Shown here piece by piece: positions 15,926-24,600 of a DNA stretch of 31,273 bases. Position numbers and translations under genes: made by a program. The stretch lies in the NCBI GenBank assembly GCA_039583705.1, contig JAVKSM010000023.1:1-31273 (forward strand). The letters run 5' to 3'. The stretch is from JAVKSM01 sp039583705. Its GTDB lineage: Bacteria; Actinomycetota; Actinomycetes; Mycobacteriales; Pseudonocardiaceae. The number at the start of each line of letters is the position of its first letter. Position 1 is the stretch's first letter. The notes beneath the pieces are model-generated. The model was not told where the DNA came from. It worked only from the letters and a program-made list of their open reading frames with translations, and made no database searches.

Positions 15926-17440
15926 ATGGTTCCGTATCCTCCGTGGCTCGTCTCGGGAGACAACGCCTGGCAACTGGTCGCGGCGACCCTGGTCGGCCTG
16001 ATGAGCATCCCCGGCATCGCGATCTTGTATGGCGGGATCGTGCAGCGCAAGTGGGCCGTCAACACCATGCTCATGGCGTTCACCGGGTTTTCCCTGGTGC
16101 TGGTGGTGTGGGTGCTGTGGGTGTTCAAGATGGGTTTCGGGAGCCCGCTCAAGCTCGGCCCAGGAATCCTCGGCGCCTTCGTGGGAATCCCCGGTCCGAT
16201 TCTCGGACACGCCACCCAGGGTCAGGCGGACATACCGCTGCTCCGCGGGGCGATGCCGGGGTTCCACTTCCCGCAGGCCACGCTCGCCTACTTCCAGTTC
16301 GTCTTCGCCGGGATCACTCCGCTGCTGTTCCTGGGTAGCGTCGTCGGCCGCATCAACTTCAAGGTCTGGCTGGTCTTCGTCCCGCTGTGGGCGACACTGG
16401 CCTACTCGGTCAACGCGTTCCTGCTGTGGGGCGGCGGGTGGTGGTCCCAGCTCGGCGCCCTTGACTACAGTGGTGGATACGTCATCCACCTTGCCGCCGG
16501 GACGTCCGGGTTCGTGGCGGCGGCGGTGATCGGGCCGCGGCTGGCCCGCGACCGTGCCCGCGCCGTACCCAACAACCTTCCCATGGCCGCGGCCGGCGCG
16601 GGCATCCTCTGGCTCGGCTGGAACGGCTTCAACGGTGGCGACCCGTACTTCGCAGGCGCCGACGCCTCGACCGCGGTCATCAACACCAACCTGGCGACCG
16701 CGACGGCGCTGCTGGCCTGGGTCGTGCTGGACATATCCTTCGGTGTCGACCACAAGGCAACCTTCCTCGGCGCGGTCAACGGCATGATCACCGGACTGGT
16801 GGCCATCACCCCCGCGGCCGGCTTCGTCAACGGCCTGGGCGCGCTTCTCATCGGGCTCATCGCGTCCACCCTGGTCTGGCTGTCGTGGAACAGGCTCAGC
16901 CGGACCAGGCTCTTCCGCAAGGTCGACGACGCGTTGGGGGTCGTCCACACCCACGGGGTCGCCGGACTGTGCGGTGGCTTGCTGGTCGGTCTGTTCGCCG
17001 ATCCGGACGTCATCGAATACCTGGGGAAGGGATCGACCGCGAGCGTCTCCTACGCCGGGCTGTTCTACGGAAATCCGCGCCAGCTTCTCTGGCAGGCCGG
17101 CGCGGCGGGGACCGTCATCGTCTGGGACGCGCTGGTGACGTTCGTCATCCTGAAGTTCCTCGGCATGTTCATGAAGCTGCGACTACCCGACGCCGTCCTG
17201 GAAACCGGCGACCTTGCCGTCCATGACGAAGAGGCTTACCCCACGGACACCCTCATCCGCGCCGACGGCACCCGGGTTGCCACCCGGGAGGCCACTGTCC
17301 CGGAACGGACCGCGGCGCTCCGGCACGCCGATCAGGTGGCTGCCCTCGAAGAGACCCCGGCGACCGCCGCGTCCCGAGCCCGATCGACCTCGCCCGATCC
17401 ACCGTCCCGGCCTCGACCACGGCCGACGTCGCGCCGCTGA
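15926..17440 (+). CDS. amt: Ammonium transporter (Amt/MEP/Rh family)
   Basis: This is a 504-aa polytopic channel for ammonium uptake. ATG 15926 is chosen because AAGGAG ends 5 nt upstream; GTG 15920 overlaps that site. About 11 membrane helices are visible. Signature elements: DYSGGYVIHLAAGTSGF with Asp180 and pore His188, GWNGFNGGDP, and VVHTHGVAGLCGGL where His343 corresponds to the second pore His. The C-terminal cytosolic tail is long and Arg/Pro-rich (about 100 residues after KLRLP). The usual downstream partners glnK (PII) and glnD are absent; the next sequence is the low-GC island. A GlnR-like site lies upstream. Confidence 0.95.
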   Translation: MVPYPPWLVSGDNAWQLVAATLVGLMSIPGIAILYGGIVQRKWAVNTMLMAFTGFSLVLVVWVLWVFKMGFGSPLKLGPGILGAFVGIPGPILGHATQGQADIPLLRGAMPGFHFPQATLAYFQFVFAGITPLLFLGSVVGRINFKVWLVFVPLWATLAYSVNAFLLWGGGWWSQLGALDYSGGYVIHLAAGTSGFVAAAVIGPRLARDRARAVPNNLPMAAAGAGILWLGWNGFNGGDPYFAGADASTAVINTNLATATALLAWVVLDISFGVDHKATFLGAVNGMITGLVAITPAAGFVNGLGALLIGLIASTLVWLSWNRLSRTRLFRKVDDALGVVHTHGVAGLCGGLLVGLFADPDVIEYLGKGSTASVSYAGLFYGNPRQLLWQAGAAGTVIVWDALVTFVILKFLGMFMKLRLPDAVLETGDLAVHDEEAYPTDTLIRADGTRVATREATVPERTAALRHADQVAALEETPATAASRARSTSPDPPSRPRPRPTSRR

Positions 17441-17651
17441 CGCACCAGCAACCGGGTCACGCCCGACGGCAACCGACGACCTCGTAGTCACGCTCCGTTA
17501 CCGGGCGAGTCGAGCCAGCGCCGCCGCTGTAGGCGTTCAGCAGTGTGCCCGCCATACTCGACGATGTGCGTGCTCCTCGTCGCCGCCGCCCCTTGCGGCG
17601 GGCACCAGGACCCGTTCCGGCCGACAGAGACCTGAACGAGGTCGCAGGACG
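17441..17651. other. Left boundary of the low-GC island
   Basis: No intact gene. A hairpin (CCGCCGC 17583-17589 with GCGGCGG 17595-17601, 5-nt loop) may terminate amt. A short frame from ATG 17565 reads MCVLLVAAAPCGGHQDPF and then stops; it could be a decapitated remnant or chance. Base composition drops from about 17640 onward. Confidence 0.4.
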
Positions 17652-17795
17652 TGGAATGACGAGTTTCCTTGTTACGTATGGCACGAGGTCGGAGGCGTCG
17701 GCTATGAAGCGAGACTGGTCAACAGTGTACGTGGTGAATATAAAGGCTACCCCTTAAGCCCAGACGAGTGGTCACGAGTGGTCCACCGCTCTTGA
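17652..17795 (+). pseudogene. Possible 3' tail of a lost gene upstream of the ImmA-like gene
   Basis: The frame ending at TGA 17793-17795 reads WNDEFPCYVWHEVGG, then GYEARLVNSVRGEYKGYPL and SPDEWSRVVHRS. It looks protein-like (aromatic-rich, lower GC, unlike the flanking shadow frames). No start codon with a ribosome-binding site exists in this frame. The stop is 29 bp before the next start, as in an operon. I do not recognise the family. Confidence 0.35.
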
Positions 17796-17824
17796 ACGAC
17801 CGAATACCAGTGAGGAGCACGCTC

Positions 17825-19111
17825 ATGTATGGCAGTGCTGACTTTCAGATTCGGTGGGAGTGGGAGCCCGGACAAATGGTCCGAACCCCTGAGCACCACG
17901 CAACCTGGGCCCGAATTGAACTACTGGTCGGTGACGACTGTCTCACTTTGGTAGAGGACCGCGATTCGCGTAGCTCCCGTCGGTCCATCTTCGCACCACT
18001 CTACCCGCTTGCGGAATGGATCGCCTACAACTGGTGGTTCTTGGTTGCGCACTCGAGGCCGGCGAGTGGCAGGACCGATCACCGGCATTCGGTCAGGTCA
18101 GCCGGGGACGGGTTCGTCTGGCCACGTCTCGAAATCCTTCCGGAGGGTCACGCTACTAAGCTCCGGTGGACACGCGACCGTAACTTCGATGAGTTCTCTC
18201 CCATCAAATACCTGACAGAGGGCGAAGCTACGGTCGATAATGACTCCGTGTGGCAAACACTCAGACATGTGGTTATTTCTGTACTGAACCGCTTGAAGGA
18301 ACGAAATGTAACAGGTACGCCCTTGGAGAAGGAGTGGCTGTCTCTTGACGAGTTAAGTTCCGAGGAACGCGACTACTGCATCGCTGCCGCTCAGCTCGGA
18401 CTTGACCCATTTGCGGAGGCTGATGGCTACGAGACTGCAATATTGGGAGCTGCAGAGAAGCTTTCGGAAGAGTTGCTCCCAGACTTCTTCGATGCGGTGC
18501 ATGTCGATCGCATAGTTCCCGCCGTCGACTGGATAACTAACGCAACGGCGAAAGCCAGTGGGAGCACAACGGAGAGACTTGAATTCATCCGGACAGCGCG
18601 GGACGCTTTGAGAAGTCAGTGTGTCGTCGATGAAACAATTCCTTATCTAGTTGGCTGGCAGCAGGCTCGTGTCGTGCGAGATGCGCTGGGCCTCGCTCCT
18701 GACGATCGCCTAGCCATCGATCAGTACGTCTCGCGTCAATCACTGCCCGGAGTCGATCCAAGCCTGCAAGCTGTTGGCGTCGCAAACACCGATGCTGTTC
18801 CGACAGTTGTCTTGGGTCGGCCGACAAACGAAAGCGGTTCTAGATTCATCCTTGGCCGAGCACTGTGGCGTCGACTTGCGACTGACCAGCACTCTTTTCT
18901 GATCACGACGGCCTACGCGAGCCGACAAAAGATTGAACGTGCGTTTGCAGCCGAACTCCTCGCGCCCGCAGTCGGCATCGAAGTCGTACTGGAAATTCCA
19001 CCAGATGAGACTGTTCCAGAAGACTTGGGCGACGTCGCAGAACACTTTGGGGTCTCAACGATCCTTGTTGATCACCAAATTGTAAATCAACTAATTGCCA
19101 ACCGCGGCTAA
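17825..19111 (+). CDS. Protein with degenerate ImmA/IrrE-like C-terminal domain
   Basis: This is a 428-aa protein, with ATG 17825 and GAGGAG 7 nt upstream. Residues 55-110 (FAPLYPLAEWIAYNWWFLV, then HSVRSAGDGFVWPRLEILPEG) form a conserved-looking Trp-rich N-terminal domain I cannot name. The C-terminus (about 325-425) follows the ImmA/IrrE layout: TVVLGR, SRFILGRALWRRL, then ERAFAAELLAP (371-381) and LGDVAEHFGVSTILVDHQI (401-419), as in E..A..FAAELLMP and LA..F.VS of that family. The HExxH zinc motif is replaced by R345-A-L-W-R349, so peptidase activity is unlikely. Codon use and GC are clearly lower than in the neighbours, indicating transfer. Role unknown; defence or mobile-element regulation is an inference. 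Confidence 0.7.
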   Translation: MYGSADFQIRWEWEPGQMVRTPEHHATWARIELLVGDDCLTLVEDRDSRSSRRSIFAPLYPLAEWIAYNWWFLVAHSRPASGRTDHRHSVRSAGDGFVWPRLEILPEGHATKLRWTRDRNFDEFSPIKYLTEGEATVDNDSVWQTLRHVVISVLNRLKERNVTGTPLEKEWLSLDELSSEERDYCIAAAQLGLDPFAEADGYETAILGAAEKLSEELLPDFFDAVHVDRIVPAVDWITNATAKASGSTTERLEFIRTARDALRSQCVVDETIPYLVGWQQARVVRDALGLAPDDRLAIDQYVSRQSLPGVDPSLQAVGVANTDAVPTVVLGRPTNESGSRFILGRALWRRLATDQHSFLITTAYASRQKIERAFAAELLAPAVGIEVVLEIPPDETVPEDLGDVAEHFGVSTILVDHQIVNQLIANRG

Positions 19112-19155
19112 CCCGACAGCCACGATGGTACCTGACTCGGAAAATCGGTTGGTGA

Positions 19156-19679
19156 GTGGGCGGGTTTGTGTACCCGGCGGAGCGTCAGCGGAGCCGGGTC
19201 GTCGTGGTCGTGGGTGGGTCAGGCGGCGGGTTGGTCGGGTTGGGGGATGAGTCTTTGCGGGACGACTTGGAGAGCCTCGCCGAGCGCCGCGACGTCACGC
19301 TGCTCGTCACCACCCACTCGCCGTTGATACCGACGATACGGGTGACAAGGCCGGAAAAATCCTCTGCGACACCTTTGGCCTGCAGAAGAAGATAGACGTT
19401 CTGAGCTATCGCCAGGCTCTGGGATTAACCGAGGGGACCGTAGAAGCCGAGGATCTATGGCCGTCGGCCCTGCTCGACGCCTTCGTGAGGGAGTATGGTG
19501 AGGAAGCTGTCCTCACCGAGAAGACCAAACGCAAGGATGGCGCTTGGCACTTCGGCTTCAGTCTCACCGGCAAGAACCTGCTGCCGGGCTGGCTCGACCG
19601 GCACGCCACAGCCGAGGACTGTGGACCGTGGATCAAGCTGCTGCAGCTCATCCGCTCGAAGATGGGTCTCAACGGCTGA
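19156..19679 (+). pseudogene. Remnant of an AAA ATPase / TOPRIM (OLD-like) nuclease gene
   Basis: Two homologous pieces lie in different frames. The first, LRDDLESLAERRDVTLLVTTHSP (about 19253-19322), is the Walker-B/H-loop end of an ABC-type SMC/RecF-like ATPase. The second starts directly after it: VDTDDTGDKAGKILCDTFGL (about 19323 on) resembles the DxD centre of a TOPRIM domain, followed by a C-terminal region ending LLQLIRSKMGLNG (stop 19677-19679). The normal sequence between THSP and the TOPRIM is missing, as is everything N-terminal, including the Walker A. It appears to be an OLD/GajA-type nuclease gene reduced by at least two deletions. Confidence 0.65.
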
Positions 19680-19680
19680 C

Positions 19681-19693
19681 GGGGCTTCGCCCC
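19681..19693 (+). terminator. Compact hairpin after the ATPase remnant
   Basis: GGGGC-TTC-GCCCC begins one base after the remnant's stop codon. A short GC stem with a UUCG-like loop is a plausible terminator that survived the gene's decay. Confidence 0.5.
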
Positions 19694-19813
19694 AGCCCGA
19701 CGAGCTGTGCCGCAGTTGGCCTTGTCTGGGTCAGTCAGCGGGATATCGACCCTGACCGGCGTGATGGTCCAGTTTACATGGTGTGGGTGGAGCGGCGGAG
19801 GGAAGCCCGCCCG

Positions 19814-21253
19814 TCAGGCGATCCCGAACAGCGACTCGATCGGCCGGATCGCGAAATAACAGACGAACGCCAGCGCGACCACCCACATGAGCGGGTGCAC
19901 CTGCCGGACCCGGCCGACCGCGGCGTGGACGAGAACGTAACTGATGAACCCGGCTCCTATGCCGTTGGCGATCGAGTACGTGAACGGCATGACGACGATG
20001 GTGAGGAAGGCCGGCAAGGCGATCGAGAAGTCGCTGAAATCGATCTCGCTGACCTGGCCGGCCAGCAGCGCGCCCACGACCACCAGCGCCGGGGCGGCGG
20101 CCTCCACCGGGACCACCGCGTAGAGCGGTGTCAGGAACATCGCCGCGATGAACAGCAGGCCGGTCACGACGTTGGCCAGCCCGGTGCGGGCCCCCTCCGC
20201 GATGCCGGAGGCCGACTCGACGAAGATGGTGTTCGAGCTGGACGAGGCGACTCCCCCAGCCACCGCGCCCAGCCCCTCGACGAACAGCGCCTTGCCCACC
20301 CCGGGCAGTTGGCCGTCGCGGCGCAGCAGCCCGGCCTCCTTGCCCAGCCCGGTCATGGTGCCCATGGCGTCGAAGAAGTTGGCCAGCACGAGGGTGAACA
20401 CGAGCAATGCGGCCGCGATCGCGGGCAACCGCGTGAAGGCGCCGAAGGAGACGTTGCCCACCAGCGAGAGGTCGGGCAGGCCGGCGAGGTGGCGCGGCAG
20501 CGTGGGGACTCCCAGGCTCCAGCCCTTCGGGTTGGTCGGAGTGGCCGGCCCGACGTGGGCCAGGGCCTCGATGACGATCGCCAGCACGGTGCTGGCGACG
20601 ACGCCGAGCAGGATTGCCGCCTTGACCCGCCGGGCGACGAGGATCCCGGTGATGATCAGCCCGACGACGAACACGAACGTCGGCCAGGAGGCGATCGAGC
20701 CGTTGCTGCCCAGGCCGACCGGGACCGTGGTGTTCGCGGCGTCCGGCAGCCGCCGCACGAACCCGGCGTCCACCAGCCCGATGAAGCAGATGAACAGTCC
20801 GATCCCGGCGGCGATCGCCGCCTTGAGCGGCGCCGGGACGGCGTTGAACACAGCGGTGCGGAACCCCGTCGCGACGAGCACGAGGATGACCAGCCCGTCG
20901 ACCAGCACCAGGCCCATCGCCTCCGGCCACGTCACCTGCGGCGCGATCGTCACCGCGACCAGGGTATTGATGCCCAGGCCGGTGGCGAGGGCGAACGGGT
21001 AGTTGGCGACCAGCCCGAACAGCAGCGTCATCACCCCGGCCACCAGCGCCGTGACCGCGGCGACCTGGGGCACCGGGAGCACGTGGCCCAGCACGTCACG
21101 TTTGGCTCCCGGGCCGGCGGCAGAGAAGCTGCCGAGGATGAGCGGGTTGAGCACGACGATGTAGGCCATCGTCACGAACGTCACGAGCCCCCCGCGGAGC
21201 TCCCGGGCGAGCGTCGAGCCACGTCTCCGGACCTGAAACCGACGCTCCAGCAC
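19814..21253 (-). CDS. AzgA-type purine/nucleobase permease
   Basis: This is a 479-aa membrane protein with about 12-14 hydrophobic helices from the NCS2-related AzgA group (adenine/guanine/hypoxanthine:H+ symporters). Family motifs: LRGGLVTFVTMAYIVVLNP (about 19-37), ATGLGINTLVAVTIAPQVTW (about 90-110), GIGLFICFIGLVDAGFV, ANFFDAMGTMTGLGKEAGLL (about 282-301), and SSSSNTIFVESASGIAEGARTGL (about 328-350, substrate-site region). The start is GTG 21253. Exact purine specificity is not readable. The 134 bp between it and the ATPase remnant hold only the hairpin at 19681. Confidence 0.92.
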   Translation of the reverse strand: MLERRFQVRRRGSTLARELRGGLVTFVTMAYIVVLNPLILGSFSAAGPGAKRDVLGHVLPVPQVAAVTALVAGVMTLLFGLVANYPFALATGLGINTLVAVTIAPQVTWPEAMGLVLVDGLVILVLVATGFRTAVFNAVPAPLKAAIAAGIGLFICFIGLVDAGFVRRLPDAANTTVPVGLGSNGSIASWPTFVFVVGLIITGILVARRVKAAILLGVVASTVLAIVIEALAHVGPATPTNPKGWSLGVPTLPRHLAGLPDLSLVGNVSFGAFTRLPAIAAALLVFTLVLANFFDAMGTMTGLGKEAGLLRRDGQLPGVGKALFVEGLGAVAGGVASSSSNTIFVESASGIAEGARTGLANVVTGLLFIAAMFLTPLYAVVPVEAAAPALVVVGALLAGQVSEIDFSDFSIALPAFLTIVVMPFTYSIANGIGAGFISYVLVHAAVGRVRQVHPLMWVVALAFVCYFAIRPIESLFGIA

Positions 21254-21326
21254 AGGCGGGCAGCCTACGGCGGGCCGGGAGAGCAGGCGGCAAGCTCGGA
21301 CCGGACGGCACGAACCTCCCCCGGCC

Positions 21327-21332
21327 TATCCT
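21327..21332 (+). promoter_or_regulatory. -10-like TATCCT for leaderless DUF2530 gene
   Basis: TATCCT ends 6 nt before GTG 21339 with no Shine-Dalgarno in between. Confidence 0.45.
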
Positions 21333-21338
21333 CGCAGC

Positions 21339-21617
21339 GTGCCCCACGCTGTTCCGGCTGATCGGCGCCCTGACCCTCCGCCACTGCCCCGGTGGCTCAC
21401 CGAGCCGCTCGTGGTCGCCTCGGTGGGGACGGTGTTGTGGTTCGGCGCGTCCCTCGGACTTGGGATCGCGCACCTCGTCGCCGGCCGGCCGCTGGACCTG
21501 TACTTCACCACGTGCATCAGTGGCTGGCTGATCGGTCTCTTCGGCTTCGCGGTCGTTGGCTGGCAGCGCTCGGCGGTGCGGCGCGGCTCCCGGGGGGCCC
21601 AGCGGGGCCTGGACTGA
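21339..21617 (+). CDS. DUF2530 small membrane protein
   Basis: This is a 92-aa protein from GTG 21339. A Pro-rich cytosolic N-terminus (RPDPPPLPRWLTEPL) precedes two helices: LVVASVGTVLWFGASLGLGI and TTCISGWLIGLFGFAVVGWQ. A short Arg-rich tail (RSAVRRGSRG) follows. The arrangement and the PLPRWLTEPL..VGT..W pattern match the actinobacterial DUF2530 family; function unknown. Its 3' end overlaps the 3' end of the convergent ATPase gene by 101 bp. Confidence 0.8.
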   Translation: MPHAVPADRRPDPPPLPRWLTEPLVVASVGTVLWFGASLGLGIAHLVAGRPLDLYFTTCISGWLIGLFGFAVVGWQRSAVRRGSRGAQRGLD

Positions 21618-24600
21618 CGGCCGTGGCGAGGAGCAGGGCGCGCACCGGGTCGGCGGCGTGCACCCGTCCCGCGTCGTCGACCCAGACCGGCACGCTGCGC
21701 CGGGCCGGGCGCGGTTCATGCAACGCCACGGTGAGCTCGCCGTGCAGCACGAGGCTGCCGGCGGGGACGTGGACGCCGATCGCCTCGCAGGCCGCCGCCA
21801 CCTCGGGCAGCGCCGCCCACGGGGTCGCCCGGCCGGTCGAGACGACGCTGCCGCGCACCCGCTCGGAGGCCAGCGGGAGGTCGAGGAGTTCCGCGAGCGC
21901 CTCCGGGTCGCCGCCGGCCACGAGCGGATCGGTGAGCGCCTCGCCCAGCCATTCCCGGTCGAGCACCGCGGCGTCGGCGGCGTCGGCGACGGTGCCGTCG
22001 AGCGTGCGGACGCGGGACGGGGAGTCGACGGCTGCGGCGTCGAAACGGTCGTCGGCCACCGCGGCTGCCAACGCCGCGTGCGCCGCCCGGGTCACCGCCG
22101 CGTCCAGCCGCCGCTGCGGGTCGGCGAGGCGGGCGAGCAGGTCGACGGCGTCGGCGGCGTCGGCCACCTCCAGCCGCTCACGCACCCCGATCGCGGCCAG
22201 CAGCCGCTCGTCGAGGTCCACCGGCACCGGGTCGAGCAGGCCCGCCAGCTCCTCGGCCGAAGGCAGCCGCCAGTGCCGCGGCGGGCACCCGCCGAGCACC
22301 GCATGCCGGGCCAGCCACCATGAGGTGTAGGGGACGGGCTCGCCGGGGCGGGCGGCCAGCGCGGCGCGAGCGGCCGGGTCGGTGCCCAGCAGCGCCAGCG
22401 CGGCCGGCCAGCGCGCCGGGTCGACGAGGTCGAGGTCGCGGACTGCGAGCAGCCGGGCCGGCGGCTCGGGCAACTGCGCCCACCACTCCTCTTCGCCGGC
22501 CAGGTCGTGGTCCGCTCCGGCCGGCTGCTCGTCGACGAGCACTGCGAAGCCGTCGAGGACGCCGACGGCGAGCAGCGCCTCCCGCGGGTACCGCGCGGCG
22601 ACGTCGGCGGCGAGTACCCCCAGGGGGGAGTCCGGTTCCAGGACCGCGTGCAGCGCCGCGTCCGGCAACAGCAGCTCGTCGGCCCGACGCGGGTCGCCGA
22701 CCGCGTCCGGCAGCGCCAGCCCCGCCAGCCAGGGTCGGTCGCCGCCGGGGGACCCGGCGCCGACCCCGCCGGGCCCCCCGTTGCTGATCGCGGCGACGAG
22801 CCCGAGGACCGCCTCGGCCAGCGGCGCCACGTCGAGCCCGGCCTCGGCGTCGTCCACGGAGCGTTCGACGGCCTCGGCCAGAGCCGGGTCGTCGAGCAGG
22901 TCGGCCGGGCCGACTTCCCTCGCACCGAGCAGCGCGAGCAGCGGGTGGGCTGCGTCGGGGTGGACGATCCGCAGCCTCGGGACGACCTCCGGTGCGCCTG
23001 GCCCGGGCAGCAGGCAGGTGTGCGGGCCGAGGACGACCCGACCCTCGGCCAGCGGCACGGGCAGCCCGGCCAGCTCCTCCCGGACCGTGCGGTCGGCGCG
23101 GGCCGCCGGATCCAGCGCGGCGTAGAGGGCATGCCACCATGACGGCGGCCGTGTCAGCCCGGCGAGCCGCTCGACCAGCGCGGCCGGCCCGAGCCGGGCC
23201 ACCCCCAGCGCGGCAAGCACCGGCGGGGGCGGACCCGGTGGGGCGAGCAGGCCCGGGACGACGTCCGCCAGCAGGTCGGCGAGCACTCGGGCGAGCCCGG
23301 GCGGCGCGGCGAGGTCCAACGCCACGGCCGCGGCCGGCGTCACCTCGCCGCCGGCGGCGGCGGGCAGCCATGCCGCGGCGCGCAAAGCTGCGAGCACCCC
23401 GTCGCGGAGCACGGCGTCCACGTCGGAGGCCGGTAGCGCCGGCAGCGGCACCAGCCCGGCCCGCTCCTCCGGCGGCAGCGCGGCCACCAGCTCGACGTAG
23501 ACGGCGGCCGCCGCCGCGAGGACGTGGTCGGTCACCGGTCCGGGCCGCACCCGGCGGCGGGAGGGTTCCAGCGGCAGCGTCGCGAACAGCCTGGCGGGCA
23601 GGCTCAGCCGCTCGTCGGTCGGGGTCGGCGCGTGCAGCACCTCCTCGGTGCCCACCGGACCGGCCGCCCACGTCACCGTCCACTCTGGACGGTCCTCGGC
23701 GGCCGTGCCGGTGGTCGTGCCGGTGGTCGTGCCGGCCGGCCCGGCCGGCACATGGCCGCCACGGCGCAGCAGCCGCCAGCGCGAACGCTCCCGACCGTCC
23801 TCACTCAGCACCGCGAGCGAGCCCCGATCCGAGCCCACGTCGGACCGTGCCAGCTCCCGTCCGGCCACCTCCACGACGGCCAGTGCGGGCAACGCGAGCA
23901 ACAGGTCGGGCGCCTGCGCCAGTGCGGCGGCGGTCAGCTCCGCCGGGTCCAGGCCAGGGCGAAGCGGCAGCCGCACCTCGGTGTCGAGGCCGGCCGGCAG
24001 TGGCGCCTCGTCGTCGGGCACCGGCCAGGGCAGCCGCAGCACCGGCACCCGGCCGCAGCGGCGGGCCAGCTCGGCGTGCACCCCCACCCCGGTGGGCAGG
24101 CCGGCCAGCGCCGCGAGAGTGCGCTCCTCCGAGAACCTGACCCCGCCGGTGCGCGAGACCACCCGCGGCGCGTCGCAGACCGCGAGCACCGCCGCGAACC
24201 CGACCCCGAAACGGCCGACGACCCCGACCCCCGAGGGACCGACCCCCGAGGGACCGGCGACCCCGGAGTCCCGCTTGGCCGAGGCCCGCAACGACGCCAG
24301 CGACGACACCCCGGCCGCCGACAGCGGCTCGCCGGTGTTGGCGGCGCGCAGCTCACCGTCCACGACGGACACCCGCAGCCGCCCGGGGACGCCGGCACGG
24401 GCCGCGGCGTCGGCCGCGTTCTGGGCCAGCTCGACGAACCAACGGTCCCGGTACCCGCCGAGGACCAGGTCCTCCTCACTGTTGGCGTCCTCCCGGAACC
24501 GGGTCGGCGAGCTGGCCCAGGCGTCCAGCACGGCGCGGCGCAACGCCGCCGTGTCGAACGGGTCGGCATCAACGGCTCGACCCTGCGAGCAGGTCTCGGC

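Noticed and set aside
17545..17757. 70-codon frame (VPAILDDV...)
   Set aside because: No ribosome-binding site, and it overlaps the better-looking tail frame ending at 17795; composition changes midway.
17441..19700. Prophage or insertion sequence
   Set aside because: No integrase, transposase, terminal inverted repeats, tRNA attachment site or phage structural gene was seen; only low GC and gene debris.
19544..21361. 605-codon plus-strand frame
   Set aside because: It is the antisense shadow of the AzgA-type permease; the composition (Arg/Asp/Gln/His-rich) is typical of GC-rich antisense frames.
22178..24140. Long frames opposite or alongside the GHKL ATPase gene
   Set aside because: Arg/Ala/Pro-rich translations without motifs; only the 21517-24672 frame shows the GHKL boxes.
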